Assembly: GCF_004136555.1 (NCBI RefSeq)
Contig: NZ_NOIT01000006.1
Span: 115,220-179,219 of the forward strand
DNA: 64,000 bases
From: Kocuria carniphila
Lineage (GTDB): Bacteria > Actinomycetota > Actinomycetes > Actinomycetales > Micrococcaceae
Direction: 5' to 3'
Below are positions 28,238-37,114 of this stretch, piece by piece. Under the pieces are notes generated by a model that worked only from the letters and a program-made list of their open reading frames with translations, was not told the origin of the DNA and did not search any database. The translations under genes and the position numbers were made by a program. Every line of letters starts with the position of its first letter. Position 1 is the first letter of the stretch.

Positions 28238-28735
28238 TCAGTTGTGGAACGGCTTGGCGTCCAGGATCTTGACCTTGATGTTCTTGCCGTTGGGAGCCTT
28301 GTAGGTCAGCTCGTCGCCCACCTTGTGGCCCCTGATGGCGGCGCCCATGGGGGAGCGCTCGGAGAACACCTCGATGTCCTCGCCGCCGGTGAGGTCCTCA
28401 GCGACCTCGCGGGAGCCCATCAGGAAGGTCATCTCGTCACCGGCGATGTCCGCGGTGACGACCATGCCGGCTTCGATCACGCCGTCGTCGGCGGGAGCCT
28501 CGCCCACCTGGGCGTTTTCGAGCAGCTGGGTCAGCTGATTGATGCGACCTTCATTCTTGCCCTGCTCTTCGCGTGCAGCGTGGTAACCGCCGTTCTCCTT
28601 GAGGTCACCCTCGGAGCGGGCCTGTTCGATACGATCAACGATTTCCTGGCGGTACGGCCCGGAAAGGTGGTCGAGCTCTTTCTTGAGTCGATCGTATGCT
28701 TCCTGGGTCAGCCAGGCGCCCTCGTTAGTAGACAC
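28238..28735 (-). CDS. greA: Transcription elongation factor GreA
   Basis: Stimulates RNA cleavage in backtracked RNA polymerase. The 165-residue protein has the N-terminal coiled coil (LTQEAYDRLKKELDHL ... EGDLKENGGYHAAREEQG) whose tip carries the Asp and Glu that act in the polymerase secondary channel. The C-terminal FKBP-like domain (SPMGAAIRGHKVGDELTYKAPNGKNIKVKIL) follows. GreA next to DUF4307 and mca is conserved in actinobacteria. Confidence 0.95.
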   Translation of the reverse strand: MSTNEGAWLTQEAYDRLKKELDHLSGPYRQEIVDRIEQARSEGDLKENGGYHAAREEQGKNEGRINQLTQLLENAQVGEAPADDGVIEAGMVVTADIAGDEMTFLMGSREVAEDLTGGEDIEVFSERSPMGAAIRGHKVGDELTYKAPNGKNIKVKILDAKPFHN

Positions 28736-28923
28736 GCTATCTCCGTTCTCGGGTGCCCACCGGGGTGGTGAGCACGTGTGAAAAACCCCGCCCCGGTGGT
28801 GAGCCGTGGTGGCTCGCTGCCCATCCGGGTCGGGGATCGTACAAAGTTTCTAGTACACCAGTGTAAGTGAGGCCACGGGCTGGTCTCAAAGCGACTCAGC
28901 CGCGACGCCCGTCTGGAGGGGTG

Positions 28924-29385
28924 TCAGTCGACCTTCCAGCAGGAATCCACGCCCACCGAGTTGGCCTCGTTGGTGGTGCGCACGGGCACTCGGTGAGTGC
29001 TGGTGCGGCCGTTGAGTTCTTCGGGTGCCACCTCACCAATGGTGACTTCGTTCCATCCGACAATCGCGTACTGCTCGTTGAGCGCGCGCACCGCACACGT
29101 GACCGTTTGGTCCGGGTCCTTGGTGAGATCGAAGTCCGCGTAGGTGTTGCCGGCATCCTGCACCTGGAAGCTGACGTCCTTGGCGACCGGTGCACTGGAT
29201 TGCCCCTGCACGATCCACACCACGAACAGCGCAGACAACAACGTGGCGATTGCGGCAATGACCACCCACCCCCGGAAGGAGGGGCCGCGGCGGCCGCGCG
29301 GAGACAACGTCCGGTGCCCGGAGCCATAACGCTGCGCCAGGACATCGCCCGAGGCGGATCCTGACGCGGGGGTGGAAGAACTCAT
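28924..29385 (-). CDS. DUF4307 family membrane protein
   Basis: 153 residues: cytoplasmic N-terminus with LAQRYGSG and an Arg-rich stretch, one membrane helix (GWVVIAAIATLLSALFVVWIV, about 39-59), then an extracytoplasmic beta-rich domain (KDVSFQVQDAGNTYADFDLTKDPDQTVTCAVRALNEQYAIVGW) with two cysteines, one at the C-terminus. Function unknown; M. tuberculosis Rv1081c holds the same place between greA and mca. It is divergently oriented from mca with about 140 bases between the starts. Confidence 0.82.
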   Translation of the reverse strand: MSSSTPASGSASGDVLAQRYGSGHRTLSPRGRRGPSFRGWVVIAAIATLLSALFVVWIVQGQSSAPVAKDVSFQVQDAGNTYADFDLTKDPDQTVTCAVRALNEQYAIVGWNEVTIGEVAPEELNGRTSTHRVPVRTTNEANSVGVDSCWKVD

Positions 29386-29527
29386 GACACCACTGTATCC
29401 AGTACGGGTTGGGATCCCCTGAGAATGCGTGGTGCGGGTGACGGAGCCGACAGCATTATCCGGTGCACGGGCGTAAGATACCGGGGATTGTGTTTTGTCC
29501 GAACCCCACCCGGGAGGCTCCCGTTCC

Positions 29528-30454
29528 GTGACGGATTATTCGAAACTCCGGCTCTTGGCCATCCACGCCCATCCGGATGACGAGTCCAGCAAGGGCGCGG
29601 CAACCATGGCTCATTACGTGGGCCTGGGTGCACGCGTCATGGTGGCCACGTGCACCGGTGGTGAGCAGGGCTCCATCCTGAACGCGCAGATGGAGGGCGT
29701 TCCCTGGGCCGAGCGTGACCTGCCGGGTCTGCGCCGCGAGGAAATGGCTCAGGCGGCCGAGGCCCTGAACATCGAGCACCGCTGGATCGGGTTCGCGGAT
29801 TCCGGGTTGCCCGAGGGTGATCCGCTACCTCCGCTGCCCGAGGGCTGCTTCGCCCTGCAGCCGCTCGAACGCGCCGCGGCACCGCTCGTCCAGCTGGTGC
29901 GCGAATTCCGTCCGCACGTGATCCTCACATATGACGAGAATGGCGGCTACCCGCACCCGGACCACATCCAGACGCATAACGTGTCCATGGAGGCCTACCG
30001 CAAGGCCGGCGATCCCGACGCCTACCCGGGCACTGGCGAACCCTGGACCCCGCTCAAGGTCTACTACGACCGCGCCTTCAACGTGGAGCGCTTCATCGCG
30101 CTGCACAACGCGCTGGAGGAGCGCGGATTCCAGTCCCCGTACGCCGAGCGCATTGCCGCATTGCAGGAGACCGATCCCGAGGGTCACCGTCCGCCGGTGC
30201 CTCGCCACGAAACCACCACCAAGATCGAGTGCCCGGACACCTTCTCCGCTCGTGACACAGCCCTGCGCTGCCACCGCACGCAGGTGGACCCGGACGGCCC
30301 GTTCTTCGCCGTGTCCTCGGACATGCAGGCCGAGGTCTGGCCGTGGGAGGACTACTCGCTGGCGGATTCGCGCGTGGAGACCTCCATTCCGGAGACCGAC
30401 CTGTTCGCCGGTATCGATCCTGACGCCCAGATTTCTTCCCCTCGAAAGGCGTAA
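29528..30454 (+). CDS. mca: Mycothiol S-conjugate amidase
   Basis: Zinc amidase that cleaves mycothiol S-conjugates so that mercapturates can be exported, part of actinobacterial thiol detoxification. The 308-residue LmbE-type protein has the metal site AIHAHPDDESSKGA and the distal HPDHIQTH, plus MVATCTGGEQGSILN. It is closer to Mca than to MshB by the HRWIGFADSGLPEGDPLPPLP region. GTG 29528 gives a family-like N-terminus with GGGAGG upstream; a TTG at 29495 would add 11 residues. It indicates a mycothiol-producing actinobacterium. The next gene starts six bases after the stop. Confidence 0.92.
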   Translation: MTDYSKLRLLAIHAHPDDESSKGAATMAHYVGLGARVMVATCTGGEQGSILNAQMEGVPWAERDLPGLRREEMAQAAEALNIEHRWIGFADSGLPEGDPLPPLPEGCFALQPLERAAAPLVQLVREFRPHVILTYDENGGYPHPDHIQTHNVSMEAYRKAGDPDAYPGTGEPWTPLKVYYDRAFNVERFIALHNALEERGFQSPYAERIAALQETDPEGHRPPVPRHETTTKIECPDTFSARDTALRCHRTQVDPDGPFFAVSSDMQAEVWPWEDYSLADSRVETSIPETDLFAGIDPDAQISSPRKA

Positions 30455-30460
30455 CCAGCC

Positions 30461-30829
30461 GTGAACATGTTGACCACCGTGCTGCTCCAAGCGGCCACGG
30501 AAAATCCCGCGGGTGACCTCAAGCCCGGTCTGGAACCGAGCCAGGTTTCGCCGGGGATCGCGGGCTTCATCGCGACGTTCTTCCTGGTCGCCGTGGTGAT
30601 TCTCCTGATCATTGACTTCAACCGTCGCAATCGCCGGTTGCGGTACCGTGCCCAGTACGCCGAGCAGCGCGCCGCGGAAGAGGGCGTGGGCGGGTACGCG
30701 CACGGCCGCGACGGTCAGGTTGCGTCAGCAGATTCCGACGCCGACGCCGCCGCTCGCGCACCCAAGCCTCGCACGGCACCGGATGCGGACCGCGGGGAGA
30801 ACGGCGGAAGCTCCGCTCGTCGTGACTGA
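30461..30829 (+). CDS. Small single-pass membrane protein downstream of mca
   Basis: 122 residues: a short lumenal N-terminus, one membrane helix (GIAGFIATFFLVAVVILLIIDF, about 33-54), a basic stop-transfer stretch (NRRNRRLRYRAQYAEQR) and a disordered acidic C-terminus. Its place, immediately after mca, matches M. tuberculosis Rv1083. Function unknown. GTG 30461 or ATG 30467 can start it; AAAGG precedes both. Confidence 0.75.
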   Translation: MNMLTTVLLQAATENPAGDLKPGLEPSQVSPGIAGFIATFFLVAVVILLIIDFNRRNRRLRYRAQYAEQRAAEEGVGGYAHGRDGQVASADSDADAAARAPKPRTAPDADRGENGGSSARRD

Positions 30830-30846
30830 TCGCTGAACCAGACCAG

Positions 30847-30903
30847 AAGGGGTCCGCTCCGATGCTGAGAACTTGATTCTCGGCTCGGGCGGGCCCCTTT
30901 TTT
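30847..30903 (+). terminator. Rho-independent terminator of the mca operon
   Basis: A long bulged stem pairs AAGGGG, CCGA and GAGAA on the left with TTCTC, TCGG and CCCC on the right, and is followed by six T residues. Confidence 0.8.
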
Positions 30904-30951
30904 CTGGCCGATCCCCTTATGCGTGTGAGGGGCTCGTGACATCGTTGAGTC

Positions 30952-33006
30952 ATGACCAACAGGCTCGCCAACTCCACCAGCCCGTATCTGCTGCAGCACG
31001 CCCAGAACCCCGTGGACTGGTGGGAGTTCGGGCCGGCTGCCTTCGCCGAGGCTCGCACCCGTGACGTGCCCGTGTTGTTGTCCGTGGGCTACGCCGCGTG
31101 CCACTGGTGTCACGTGATGGCGCATGAATCCTTCGAGGACCCCGCCGTGGGGGAGTACATCAACGAGCACTTTGTGGCCATCAAGGTGGACCGCGAGCAA
31201 CGCCCCGATGTCGATGCGCTGTACATGTCCGCAACCCAGCTGCTGACTCAGCAGGGTGGCTGGCCCATGACCGTGTTCCTCACGCCGGAAGGCCAGGCTT
31301 TTCATGCGGGTACCTATTACCCGCCGCGTCCCATGCAGGGCAGACCCTCGTTCACACAGGTACTCCACGCGGTGAATGACGCGTGGACCGAACGCCGTGA
31401 GCAAGTGCTTCAGGGCGCGCAATCGGTCACGGATGCGCTGCAACGCCATCCGGAGGCGGTCGCCTCCATGCTTGGAACGGATCGGCACACGGCGGGGCCG
31501 GTGCAGATCGATGCTCCGGATCCCTCAGGGGACATCACCCACCAGGAATCGCAGCTGATTGGCCCGTGGTTGGACGCACTCGAGGTGGCCCGCGATTCCA
31601 CGCACGAGGGCTTCGGCAACGGCCCCAAATTCCCACCGTCCCCGATGCTCGAAGCGCTGGTGCTGCTGGCATCCCGCGATGGTGACTTATCCGCTCGCGC
31701 GGCCGAACTGCTCACGGCCACTCTGGACGCCATGGTCACCGGAGCGCTCCACGATCACGTGGGCGGGGGATTCTTCCGCTACTCGGTGACCCCCGACTGG
31801 TCACTCCCGCATTACGAGAAGATGCTCTACGACAACGCCCAGTTGCTACGAGTACTGGCCCACACCGCCAGGTACCTCGAAAAGCGCGGCACCGATCCCG
31901 TTCGAGCCGCGAGGTACCGGAACGCGGCCGAGGGCATCGTGACCTGGCTGGCCCGCGAGATGATCACGGAACAGGGCGCGATCGCCGCCTCCTTGGACGC
32001 GGACAGCGACCCCGTCACTCCTGGAGCGGAGCGCGAAGGTGCGTTTTACACGTTCTCTCGCGGCGACGTCGGCGAACCGCAGCCAGCCGTGGCCGGCTGG
32101 GGCGAATCCGGGTCCGTCACGGGAATCCTGGATCAGAACGTGCGAGAAGAGCTGTGGGAGCAACGCGAGCAGCGCACACCTCCGGAACGCGATGACAAGG
32201 TGGTGACCGCGTGGAACGGCATGACCATCGAAGCGCTCGCTGAGGCTGCCGTGCTGCTGGATCGCCCCGAGTGGTTGGAGACCGCCGAATGGGCCGCTGA
32301 GTTCGTCTGGACGCGGCACTGGAACGCGGAGACCACGACCTTGGCGCGCACGTCCCGCCAAGGAACCGTGGATCCACACGATGGACAGCTCGAGGATTAT
32401 GTGCGGGCGGGCTTGGCGTTTCTGGCCCTCTATCGGGCCACTGGACTCGAGCAGTGGTACGCCCGCAGCTTGGAGTTGGCGCGGGCGACGGTCGAGAAGT
32501 TCATGCGCGGGGACACCCCCATGGATTCGGCGGAACCGGATGCCGTTCTGGTCGCCGCGGGTGCCACGGGCCAGGCGGACCCGTTCGACGACGTCGCGGC
32601 GTCGGCCCAGTCGTGTCTGGCCCGGTGGCTCGTGCTGCTCGGCCAGCCCAAAGTCGCCGGGCGCTCGAGCGACGAGCTGGTGGATCTGCTGGTGAAACCG
32701 GCCCAGGGGTTGGCCACTCGTGCGGCGACCGCGGCCGGGGGCACCCTGCACGCGTGGTTGCTGCGTGCCCAGCCGCCCGCGCTGCTCGAGGTGGTGCACG
32801 CGAGCAACGCGGACTGGGAGCAGGTTCAGGCCAGCGCCGGTGAACGTCGTGTCACGGACGTCCTGGTGCTGGGCGAGGGCCACGCACCCTACGGTGTACC
32901 CGAAGCATCAAGCGATGAGTTCGCGGTGTGGCTGTGTCGCAACGGTCAGTGCGAACTGCCGGTGCGCTCGCCGGAGAAGGTGGGTGAGCTCCTGGACCGG
33001 GCGTAG
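30952..33006 (+). CDS. DUF255 (YyaL/spermatogenesis-associated-20-like) thioredoxin-domain protein
   Basis: 684 residues. The N-terminal thioredoxin-like domain (about 1-165) begins [25 protein letters not shown] and carries the CHWCH motif in [21 protein letters not shown]. The remainder is an (alpha/alpha)6 glucosidase-like region with [51 protein letters not shown] and [14 protein letters not shown]. Substrate and activity are unknown for the family. It occupies the position of M. tuberculosis Rv1084. No strong ribosome-binding site is visible before the ATG. Confidence 0.9.
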   Translation: MTNRLANSTSPYLLQHAQNPVDWWEFGPAAFAEARTRDVPVLLSVGYAACHWCHVMAHESFEDPAVGEYINEHFVAIKVDREQRPDVDALYMSATQLLTQQGGWPMTVFLTPEGQAFHAGTYYPPRPMQGRPSFTQVLHAVNDAWTERREQVLQGAQSVTDALQRHPEAVASMLGTDRHTAGPVQIDAPDPSGDITHQESQLIGPWLDALEVARDSTHEGFGNGPKFPPSPMLEALVLLASRDGDLSARAAELLTATLDAMVTGALHDHVGGGFFRYSVTPDWSLPHYEKMLYDNAQLLRVLAHTARYLEKRGTDPVRAARYRNAAEGIVTWLAREMITEQGAIAASLDADSDPVTPGAEREGAFYTFSRGDVGEPQPAVAGWGESGSVTGILDQNVREELWEQREQRTPPERDDKVVTAWNGMTIEALAEAAVLLDRPEWLETAEWAAEFVWTRHWNAETTTLARTSRQGTVDPHDGQLEDYVRAGLAFLALYRATGLEQWYARSLELARATVEKFMRGDTPMDSAEPDAVLVAAGATGQADPFDDVAASAQSCLARWLVLLGQPKVAGRSSDELVDLLVKPAQGLATRAATAAGGTLHAWLLRAQPPALLEVVHASNADWEQVQASAGERRVTDVLVLGEGHAPYGVPEASSDEFAVWLCRNGQCELPVRSPEKVGELLDRA

Positions 33007-33041
33007 CGGCGTCGTCGGGCGTGTTGATGAGGAAGGGCGCG

Positions 33042-33755
33042 TTAGCCCATGAACATGGCCAGCATGATCGCGATGTAGTGACAGCCAAAGCCCAGGATCG
33101 TGCAGGCGTGGAACACCTCGTGGAAACTGAAGACCGTGGGCAGCAAGTGCGGGCGTTTGAGCGCGTAGCAGACGGCCCCACCGATGTAGAAGACGCCGCC
33201 GGCGATCACCAGGAGGGTGGCCGGGACGTTCGCGGCAAAATACGCCGGGAGATACACCAGCGACAGGCAACCCATGATGATGTAGAGCGGGGTGTAGAGC
33301 CAGCGCGGGGCGTGCATCCAGAAGACGCGGAAGATCACCAGGGCCGCACCCAGGGACCAGATGATGATCAGCAACACCTGGGCCGCGCTCGGGGACAATA
33401 ACGCAACGGCCAGGGGGGTGTAGGTGCCCGCGATGACCAAGGCGATGTTGGAGTGGTCCAGCCGGCGCAGCACCGCGTTCATGCGGGGGCCCCAGTAGAA
33501 GCGGTGGTACACGGCAGAGGTGCCAAAGAGCATCACGGCGGTGATCGAGTACACCACGCACGCAATGCGCAAATCCGTGGTGGGTGCCAGGAACACCGAG
33601 ATCAGGCCGAGAGCCAGCGCTACCGGGGCGAATCCGGCGTGGATCCAACCGCGCCACGCGGGCTTCTTCTCGATGATTCGCTCCGCCGCCGCACTCAGGC
33701 TCTCCGTGGCCCGGTGCACCGTGGACCCGGTGCGGGTACTGTTGCCGCGCGTCAT
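33042..33755 (-). CDS. Hemolysin III family (YqfA/PAQR-like) membrane protein
   Basis: 237 residues with seven predicted membrane helices after a 30-residue cytoplasmic start. Family landmarks are WRGWIHAGFAPVALALG, AVYHRFYW with a conserved His, LRRLDHSNIALVIAGTYTPL, and SFHEVFHACTILGFGCHYIAI with the His residues of the metal site. Despite the name, bacterial members are not proven cytolysins. ATG 33755 is preferred; the frame is open well upstream, and GGAGAAAG lies 12-15 bases before the ATG. It converges on the DUF255 gene, as Rv1085c does on Rv1084. Confidence 0.87.
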   Translation of the reverse strand: MTRGNSTRTGSTVHRATESLSAAAERIIEKKPAWRGWIHAGFAPVALALGLISVFLAPTTDLRIACVVYSITAVMLFGTSAVYHRFYWGPRMNAVLRRLDHSNIALVIAGTYTPLAVALLSPSAAQVLLIIIWSLGAALVIFRVFWMHAPRWLYTPLYIIMGCLSLVYLPAYFAANVPATLLVIAGGVFYIGGAVCYALKRPHLLPTVFSFHEVFHACTILGFGCHYIAIMLAMFMG

Positions 33756-33842
33756 ATCACCAGTCACTTTCTCCGCTGCCAGCCGGAGCGAACACGGGTG
33801 TGTTTGGGGATTCGCTTGACCACCGGCGGCTGCCCATACGGG

Positions 33843-33848
33843 TAGTTT
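33843..33848 (+). promoter_or_regulatory. -10 element of a leaderless-type promoter upstream of uppS
   Basis: TAGTTT is followed by seven bases and an ATG (33856) that opens a 15-codon frame overlapping the uppS start. A TTGACC lies 21 bases further upstream, too far for a normal -35. Confidence 0.4.
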
Positions 33849-33855
33849 AGAGGGC

Positions 33856-33903
33856 ATGGTTGTGTGTTGGCCCAGTCGAAACAGGGGAGGATCTCTACGG
33901 TGA
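33856..33903 (+). CDS. Possible 15-residue leader peptide overlapping the uppS start
   Basis: ATG opens MVVCWPSRNRGGSLR and the TGA stop shares bases with the uppS GTG start (GTGA). The uppS ribosome-binding site AGGGGAGG lies inside it. It begins seven bases after a -10-like TAGTTT, so it could be translated from a leaderless transcript and coupled to uppS. Translation is not proven; the frame could exist by chance. Confidence 0.35.
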   Translation: MVVCWPSRNRGGSLR

Positions 33904-34661
33904 AACTGCCTCGTCCGCTGTACTCGCTGTACGAGTCGCGCCTGGCCAGCAGCCTGAAAGAGGACACCCTGCCGCATCACGTGGGTGTCCTGGTGGATGG
34001 CAACCGCCGGTGGGCTCGCCAGTTCGGTGCCTCAACCGCTGACGGTCACAAAGCTGGTGCCCAGAAGATCGTGGAGTTCTTGCGCTGGTGTGCGGATCTC
34101 AACATTGACGTGGTCACCTTGTACATCCTTTCGACTGAGAACCTGAAGCGGCCCCAGGAAGAGCTCACCGCTCTGATCGAAATCATTTCGGGGCTCGTGA
34201 CTCAGTTGCAGGACGAGGCGCTGTGCCGGATACAACCGGTCGGAGCGTTAGATTCTCTGCCCCCTCGGCTACGGGACCAGGTCGAGTGCATTGCGGAATC
34301 GACCGCGAACATTCCCGGACCCCACTTGAACATTGCGGTGGGCTACGGCGGGCGGCAAGAAATTGTCGACGCCGTTCGCGAAGTCATCCGCGACACCCGC
34401 GACCGCGGGGATTCGGTAGAGGCGCTCGCCGAGACCCTCTCCGTGGACGACATTTCCGCGCGCCTGTACACCCGGGGCCAACCGGATCCGGACCTGCTGA
34501 TCCGCACCTCCGGTGAGCAACGGCTCTCCGGGTTCCTGATGTGGCAGTCTGCCTACAGCGAGTTCTACTTCTGCGAGGCCCTGTGGCCGGACTTCCGCCG
34601 CGTGGACTTTCTGCGCGCGCTGCGCAACTATGCGACCCGTCAGCGGCGCTTCGGCAACTGA
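33900..34661 (+). CDS. uppS: Isoprenyl transferase (cis-prenyl diphosphate synthase)
   Basis: 253-residue cis-prenyltransferase that condenses isopentenyl diphosphate onto an allylic primer to make polyprenyl diphosphate carriers. Motifs are HVGVLVDGNRRWARQFG (catalytic Asp), GHKAGAQKIVEFLRWC, LYILSTENLKRP, NIAVGYGGRQEIVDA and DLLIRTSGEQRLSGFLMWQSAYSEFYF. In M. tuberculosis the syntenic enzyme Rv1086 is a short-chain Z-farnesyl diphosphate synthase, so this one could be the short-chain type. GTG 33900 has GGGAGG eight bases upstream. Confidence 0.93.
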   Translation: MKLPRPLYSLYESRLASSLKEDTLPHHVGVLVDGNRRWARQFGASTADGHKAGAQKIVEFLRWCADLNIDVVTLYILSTENLKRPQEELTALIEIISGLVTQLQDEALCRIQPVGALDSLPPRLRDQVECIAESTANIPGPHLNIAVGYGGRQEIVDAVREVIRDTRDRGDSVEALAETLSVDDISARLYTRGQPDPDLLIRTSGEQRLSGFLMWQSAYSEFYFCEALWPDFRRVDFLRALRNYATRQRRFGN

Positions 34662-34732
34662 GTCCCCAGCCCGAATTCACGCCCCGTTCACCGCGAGTGT
34701 GACTTGCGCATCCTTGGAGTCCCTACGTTGAA

Positions 34733-34760
34733 AGCAACCGGTAACCCCTCAGCAACCGGT
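34733..34760 (+). repeat. Pair of AGCAACCGGT direct repeats before phoH
   Basis: AGCAACCGGT occurs at 34733-34742 and again at 34751-34760, 18 bases apart; the second is part of the palindrome CAACCGGTTG (34753-34762). They lie 25-52 bases upstream of the phoH ATG and may be a regulator site on one face of the helix or leader structure. Confidence 0.4.
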
Positions 34761-34784
34761 TGAGCCCAACGTCGGAAGGTTTCC

Positions 34785-36131
34785 ATGACCGTCAGCACCG
34801 AATCCGTAGTTGCACCGTCCACCCCGGCCACGGCCGAAACGGTACGGTCCTACGTGATTGATACGTCTGTCTTGTTGTCCGATCCCCGCGCCATCCTCCG
34901 TTTCGCCGAGCACCGTGTCGTGCTGCCGGTGGTGGTCATCTCTGAGCTCGAGGCCAAGCGCCACGATCCCGAACTGGGGTTCTTCGCTCGCAAGGCTCTG
35001 CGGCTGTTGGACGATCTGCGCGTGGAGCACGGGGGACTGGACCACCCCATTCCGTTGGGTACCAGTGGTGGTTGCCTGGTCGTGGAACTCAACCATGTGG
35101 CGGACACCGTCCTGCCGCAGAGCTTCCGGCTCAAGGACAACGACTCGCGGATTCTGTCCGTGGCCAAGAACCTGGCACAAGAGGGCCACGACGTATGCGT
35201 GGTGTCCAAGGACCTGCCGATGCGTGTGAAGGCTTCCGCGCTGGGGCTCGAGGCGGATGAGTACCGTGCCGAGTGGGTGGGCACCGATGACGAATACAGC
35301 GGCACGGCAACCCTCAATGTCACAGATGATGAACTCGAGCAGCTCTACGCCGAATCCCAGGTGCACTTGGAACAGACTGCCGGGATGCCCACGAACACGG
35401 GGCTGGTTCTGCACTCGTCCAAGGGCCATGCACTGGGCCGGCTGCACGATGACGGCAGCACCCGCCTGGTGCGCGCCGATCGGGATGTGTTCGGACTGCA
35501 CGGCCGTTCTGCCGAGCAGCGACTCGCGATCGACCTGCTCCTGGATCCCGAGGTGGGCATCGTGTCCATGGGCGGCCGCGCCGGTACCGGAAAGTCCGCT
35601 CTGGCCTTGTGTGCCGGCCTGGAGACGGTGTTGGAGCGCCGTGAGCACCGCAAGATCATGGTGTTCCGCCCGCTCTACGCCGTGGGCGGCCAGGACCTGG
35701 GCTACCTGCCGGGCACCGAGGAAGAGAAGATGAACCCGTGGGGCCAGGCGGTCTTCGACACGCTCTCCTCGGTCGTCTCGACCACGGTCGTCGAGGAGGT
35801 CGTGGCCCGCGGCATGCTCGAGGTGCTGCCGTTGACCCACATCCGTGGCCGGTCTCTGCACGACGCGTTCGTGATCGTGGACGAGGCACAGTCCCTGGAA
35901 CGCAACGTGCTCCTCACCGCGCTGTCCCGGATCGGGCAGAATTCCAAGGTGGTCCTTACGCACGATGTCGCTCAGCGTGACAATCTTCGCGTGGGTCGCC
36001 ACGATGGCATCATCGCCGTGGTCGAGGCGCTCAAGGGCCAGCCGCTGTTCGGTCATATGAGCCTGAACCGTTCCGAGCGCTCGCCGATCGCCGCGCTCGT
36101 CACCGACGTTCTGGAGCGTTCGGACGTGTAG
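34785..36131 (+). CDS. phoH2: PhoH2: PIN nuclease domain fused to PhoH ATPase
   Basis: 448 residues. The N-terminal PIN domain (about 20-170) has [39 protein letters not shown] and [12 protein letters not shown], with the four acidic residues of PIN nucleases. The C-terminal PhoH domain (about 230-448) has Walker [14 protein letters not shown] and Walker [14 protein letters not shown], then [11 protein letters not shown]. PhoH2 proteins are described as sequence-specific RNA-unwinding ribonucleases related to toxin-antitoxin systems. The start has a GGAAGG upstream. It follows uppS on the same strand by about 120 bases. Confidence 0.92.
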   Translation: MTVSTESVVAPSTPATAETVRSYVIDTSVLLSDPRAILRFAEHRVVLPVVVISELEAKRHDPELGFFARKALRLLDDLRVEHGGLDHPIPLGTSGGCLVVELNHVADTVLPQSFRLKDNDSRILSVAKNLAQEGHDVCVVSKDLPMRVKASALGLEADEYRAEWVGTDDEYSGTATLNVTDDELEQLYAESQVHLEQTAGMPTNTGLVLHSSKGHALGRLHDDGSTRLVRADRDVFGLHGRSAEQRLAIDLLLDPEVGIVSMGGRAGTGKSALALCAGLETVLERREHRKIMVFRPLYAVGGQDLGYLPGTEEEKMNPWGQAVFDTLSSVVSTTVVEEVVARGMLEVLPLTHIRGRSLHDAFVIVDEAQSLERNVLLTALSRIGQNSKVVLTHDVAQRDNLRVGRHDGIIAVVEALKGQPLFGHMSLNRSERSPIAALVTDVLERSDV

Positions 36132-36381
36132 TTCGCTCGCTACTTTCGACGCCGACGCCGCTCGGTGGCCTTGTTTGCCCAGGTCACCGGGCGGTGGTCC
36201 GTTGTGTGGGTGCTCATGCAGGACAGTAGTTGCTTGTCGTTCTGGTCTACCGACTCATATGTCTGTTCTGACGAGTGAAAGATTCTTGAATGTGATGCTA
36301 GTCACTGGTGAAAGTCAGGCGTACTCTGACGTTCATCACCGGGGTTTTATGACAGTTATCAATGATGAGAAGGAGGGGTCA

Positions 36382-36513
36382 TTGACGAAGCGCACGAAGG
36401 TAATCGCGGGACTCTTTATGGGCATTGCGTTAGTTGTGTTGATAATTTGGATCTTTCTCAACCCGTCAGAAGCTAATGATTTTACCTTCGTGATGCTCTC
36501 AGGTGGCTACTAG
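36382..36513 (+). CDS. Very small single-pass membrane protein
   Basis: 43 residues from a TTG start with AAGGAGGGG just upstream: a basic start (TKRTK), one membrane helix (VIAGLFMGIALVVLIIWIFL) and a short tail. An ATG at 36349 would add 11 residues but has no ribosome-binding site. The surrounding DNA is clearly richer in A/T than the window. No family is recognised. Confidence 0.5.
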   Translation: MTKRTKVIAGLFMGIALVVLIIWIFLNPSEANDFTFVMLSGGY

Positions 36514-36563
36514 CCTTAATAAGTGCTTCAGTAATGAAGTCCAATGAATTCTGGAATAATCAA

Positions 36564-36704
36564 ATGAAGTACTACCCCGCCGTGCTGGGGGTACAGCGAC
36601 GCGCACCTAGGGTTGTGCAATTTAGTGTCCATCAAACTAAGAAAATATTATACGTCGTATCTGCAGCGTGCATATTGGTTGGAATAGTTAGTCTATTTGT
36701 CTAG
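36564..36704 (+). CDS. Very small membrane protein
   Basis: 46 residues: MKYYPAVLGVQRRAPRVVQF, a basic middle (HQTKK) and a C-terminal membrane helix (ILYVVSAACILVGIVSLFV). An in-frame ATG at 36534 would add ten residues. The ribosome-binding site is weak (GGAA). It is supported mainly by the hydrophobic helix and by similar neighbours. Confidence 0.35.
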   Translation: MKYYPAVLGVQRRAPRVVQFSVHQTKKILYVVSAACILVGIVSLFV

Positions 36705-36731
36705 GTCATCCTGATTGAAGGAGGGGCGCAG

Positions 36732-36929
36732 GTGAGCGCGAAGCTTCTCATCCTGTCAACGTTTTTGTTCTTTGCAGCAGTCGCGGTAGGTATTGTGGCA
36801 TTTATTGTCACGGATGAGGGGTGGCGCGACGACTCCTCCATGGCAGTGTGGTTCATGCTCGCCTTCGCTGCTCTGTACTTCGTCATGTTTTTATCTACCG
36901 CAGCAATCTCGAGATTAATCGATCAGTAG
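36732..36929 (+). CDS. Small two-helix membrane protein
   Basis: 65 residues from a GTG preceded by AAGGAGGGG, nearly the same ribosome-binding context as the gene at 36382. Two membrane helices (LLILSTFLFFAAVAVGIVAFIV and VWFMLAFAALYFVMFLSTAA) flank the acidic loop TDEGWRDDSS. The strong ribosome-binding site makes this the most credible member of the small-protein group. No family is recognised. Confidence 0.6.
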   Translation: MSAKLLILSTFLFFAAVAVGIVAFIVTDEGWRDDSSMAVWFMLAFAALYFVMFLSTAAISRLIDQ

Positions 36930-36976
36930 CCCGCTACTTTTCGAGCACTGGCCAGGGTGCCACGGAGGATGATGCG

Positions 36977-37066
36977 ATGGAGCTTGTGCGACGCTATTCG
37001 CCGTTCATGCTCCTCGGGGGAGCAGTCTTCCTGGTTGCCGGAATTGGCGGGCTGTTGCCGCGGTGA
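36977..37066 (+). CDS. Possible 29-residue membrane peptide, or displaced 3' part of the previous gene
   Basis: MELVRRYSPFMLLGGAVFLVAGIGGLLPR, one short helix, from an ATG with GGAGG eight bases upstream. The reading frame is also open upstream into the previous gene in another frame (to 36821), so a frameshifted relic of a longer three-helix protein is an alternative. Confidence 0.35.
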   Translation: MELVRRYSPFMLLGGAVFLVAGIGGLLPR

Positions 37067-37114
37067 GTTCAAGTCTCAGAGAGTTGCGGTTTATAGGGGC
37101 TGCGTGAAGGTACG

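Noticed and set aside
36138..36944. CGCTACTTTCGA and CGCTACTTTTCGA as attachment-site repeats of an integrated element.
   Set aside because: They are only about 12 bases with an indel, and no integrase or transposase lies between or near them; kept only as a remark in the island finding.
36821..37066. An 81-codon frame read as one protein from 36821.
   Set aside because: Its first half overlaps the better supported 65-residue membrane protein in another frame and is not hydrophobic; only the last 29 codons have a ribosome-binding site.
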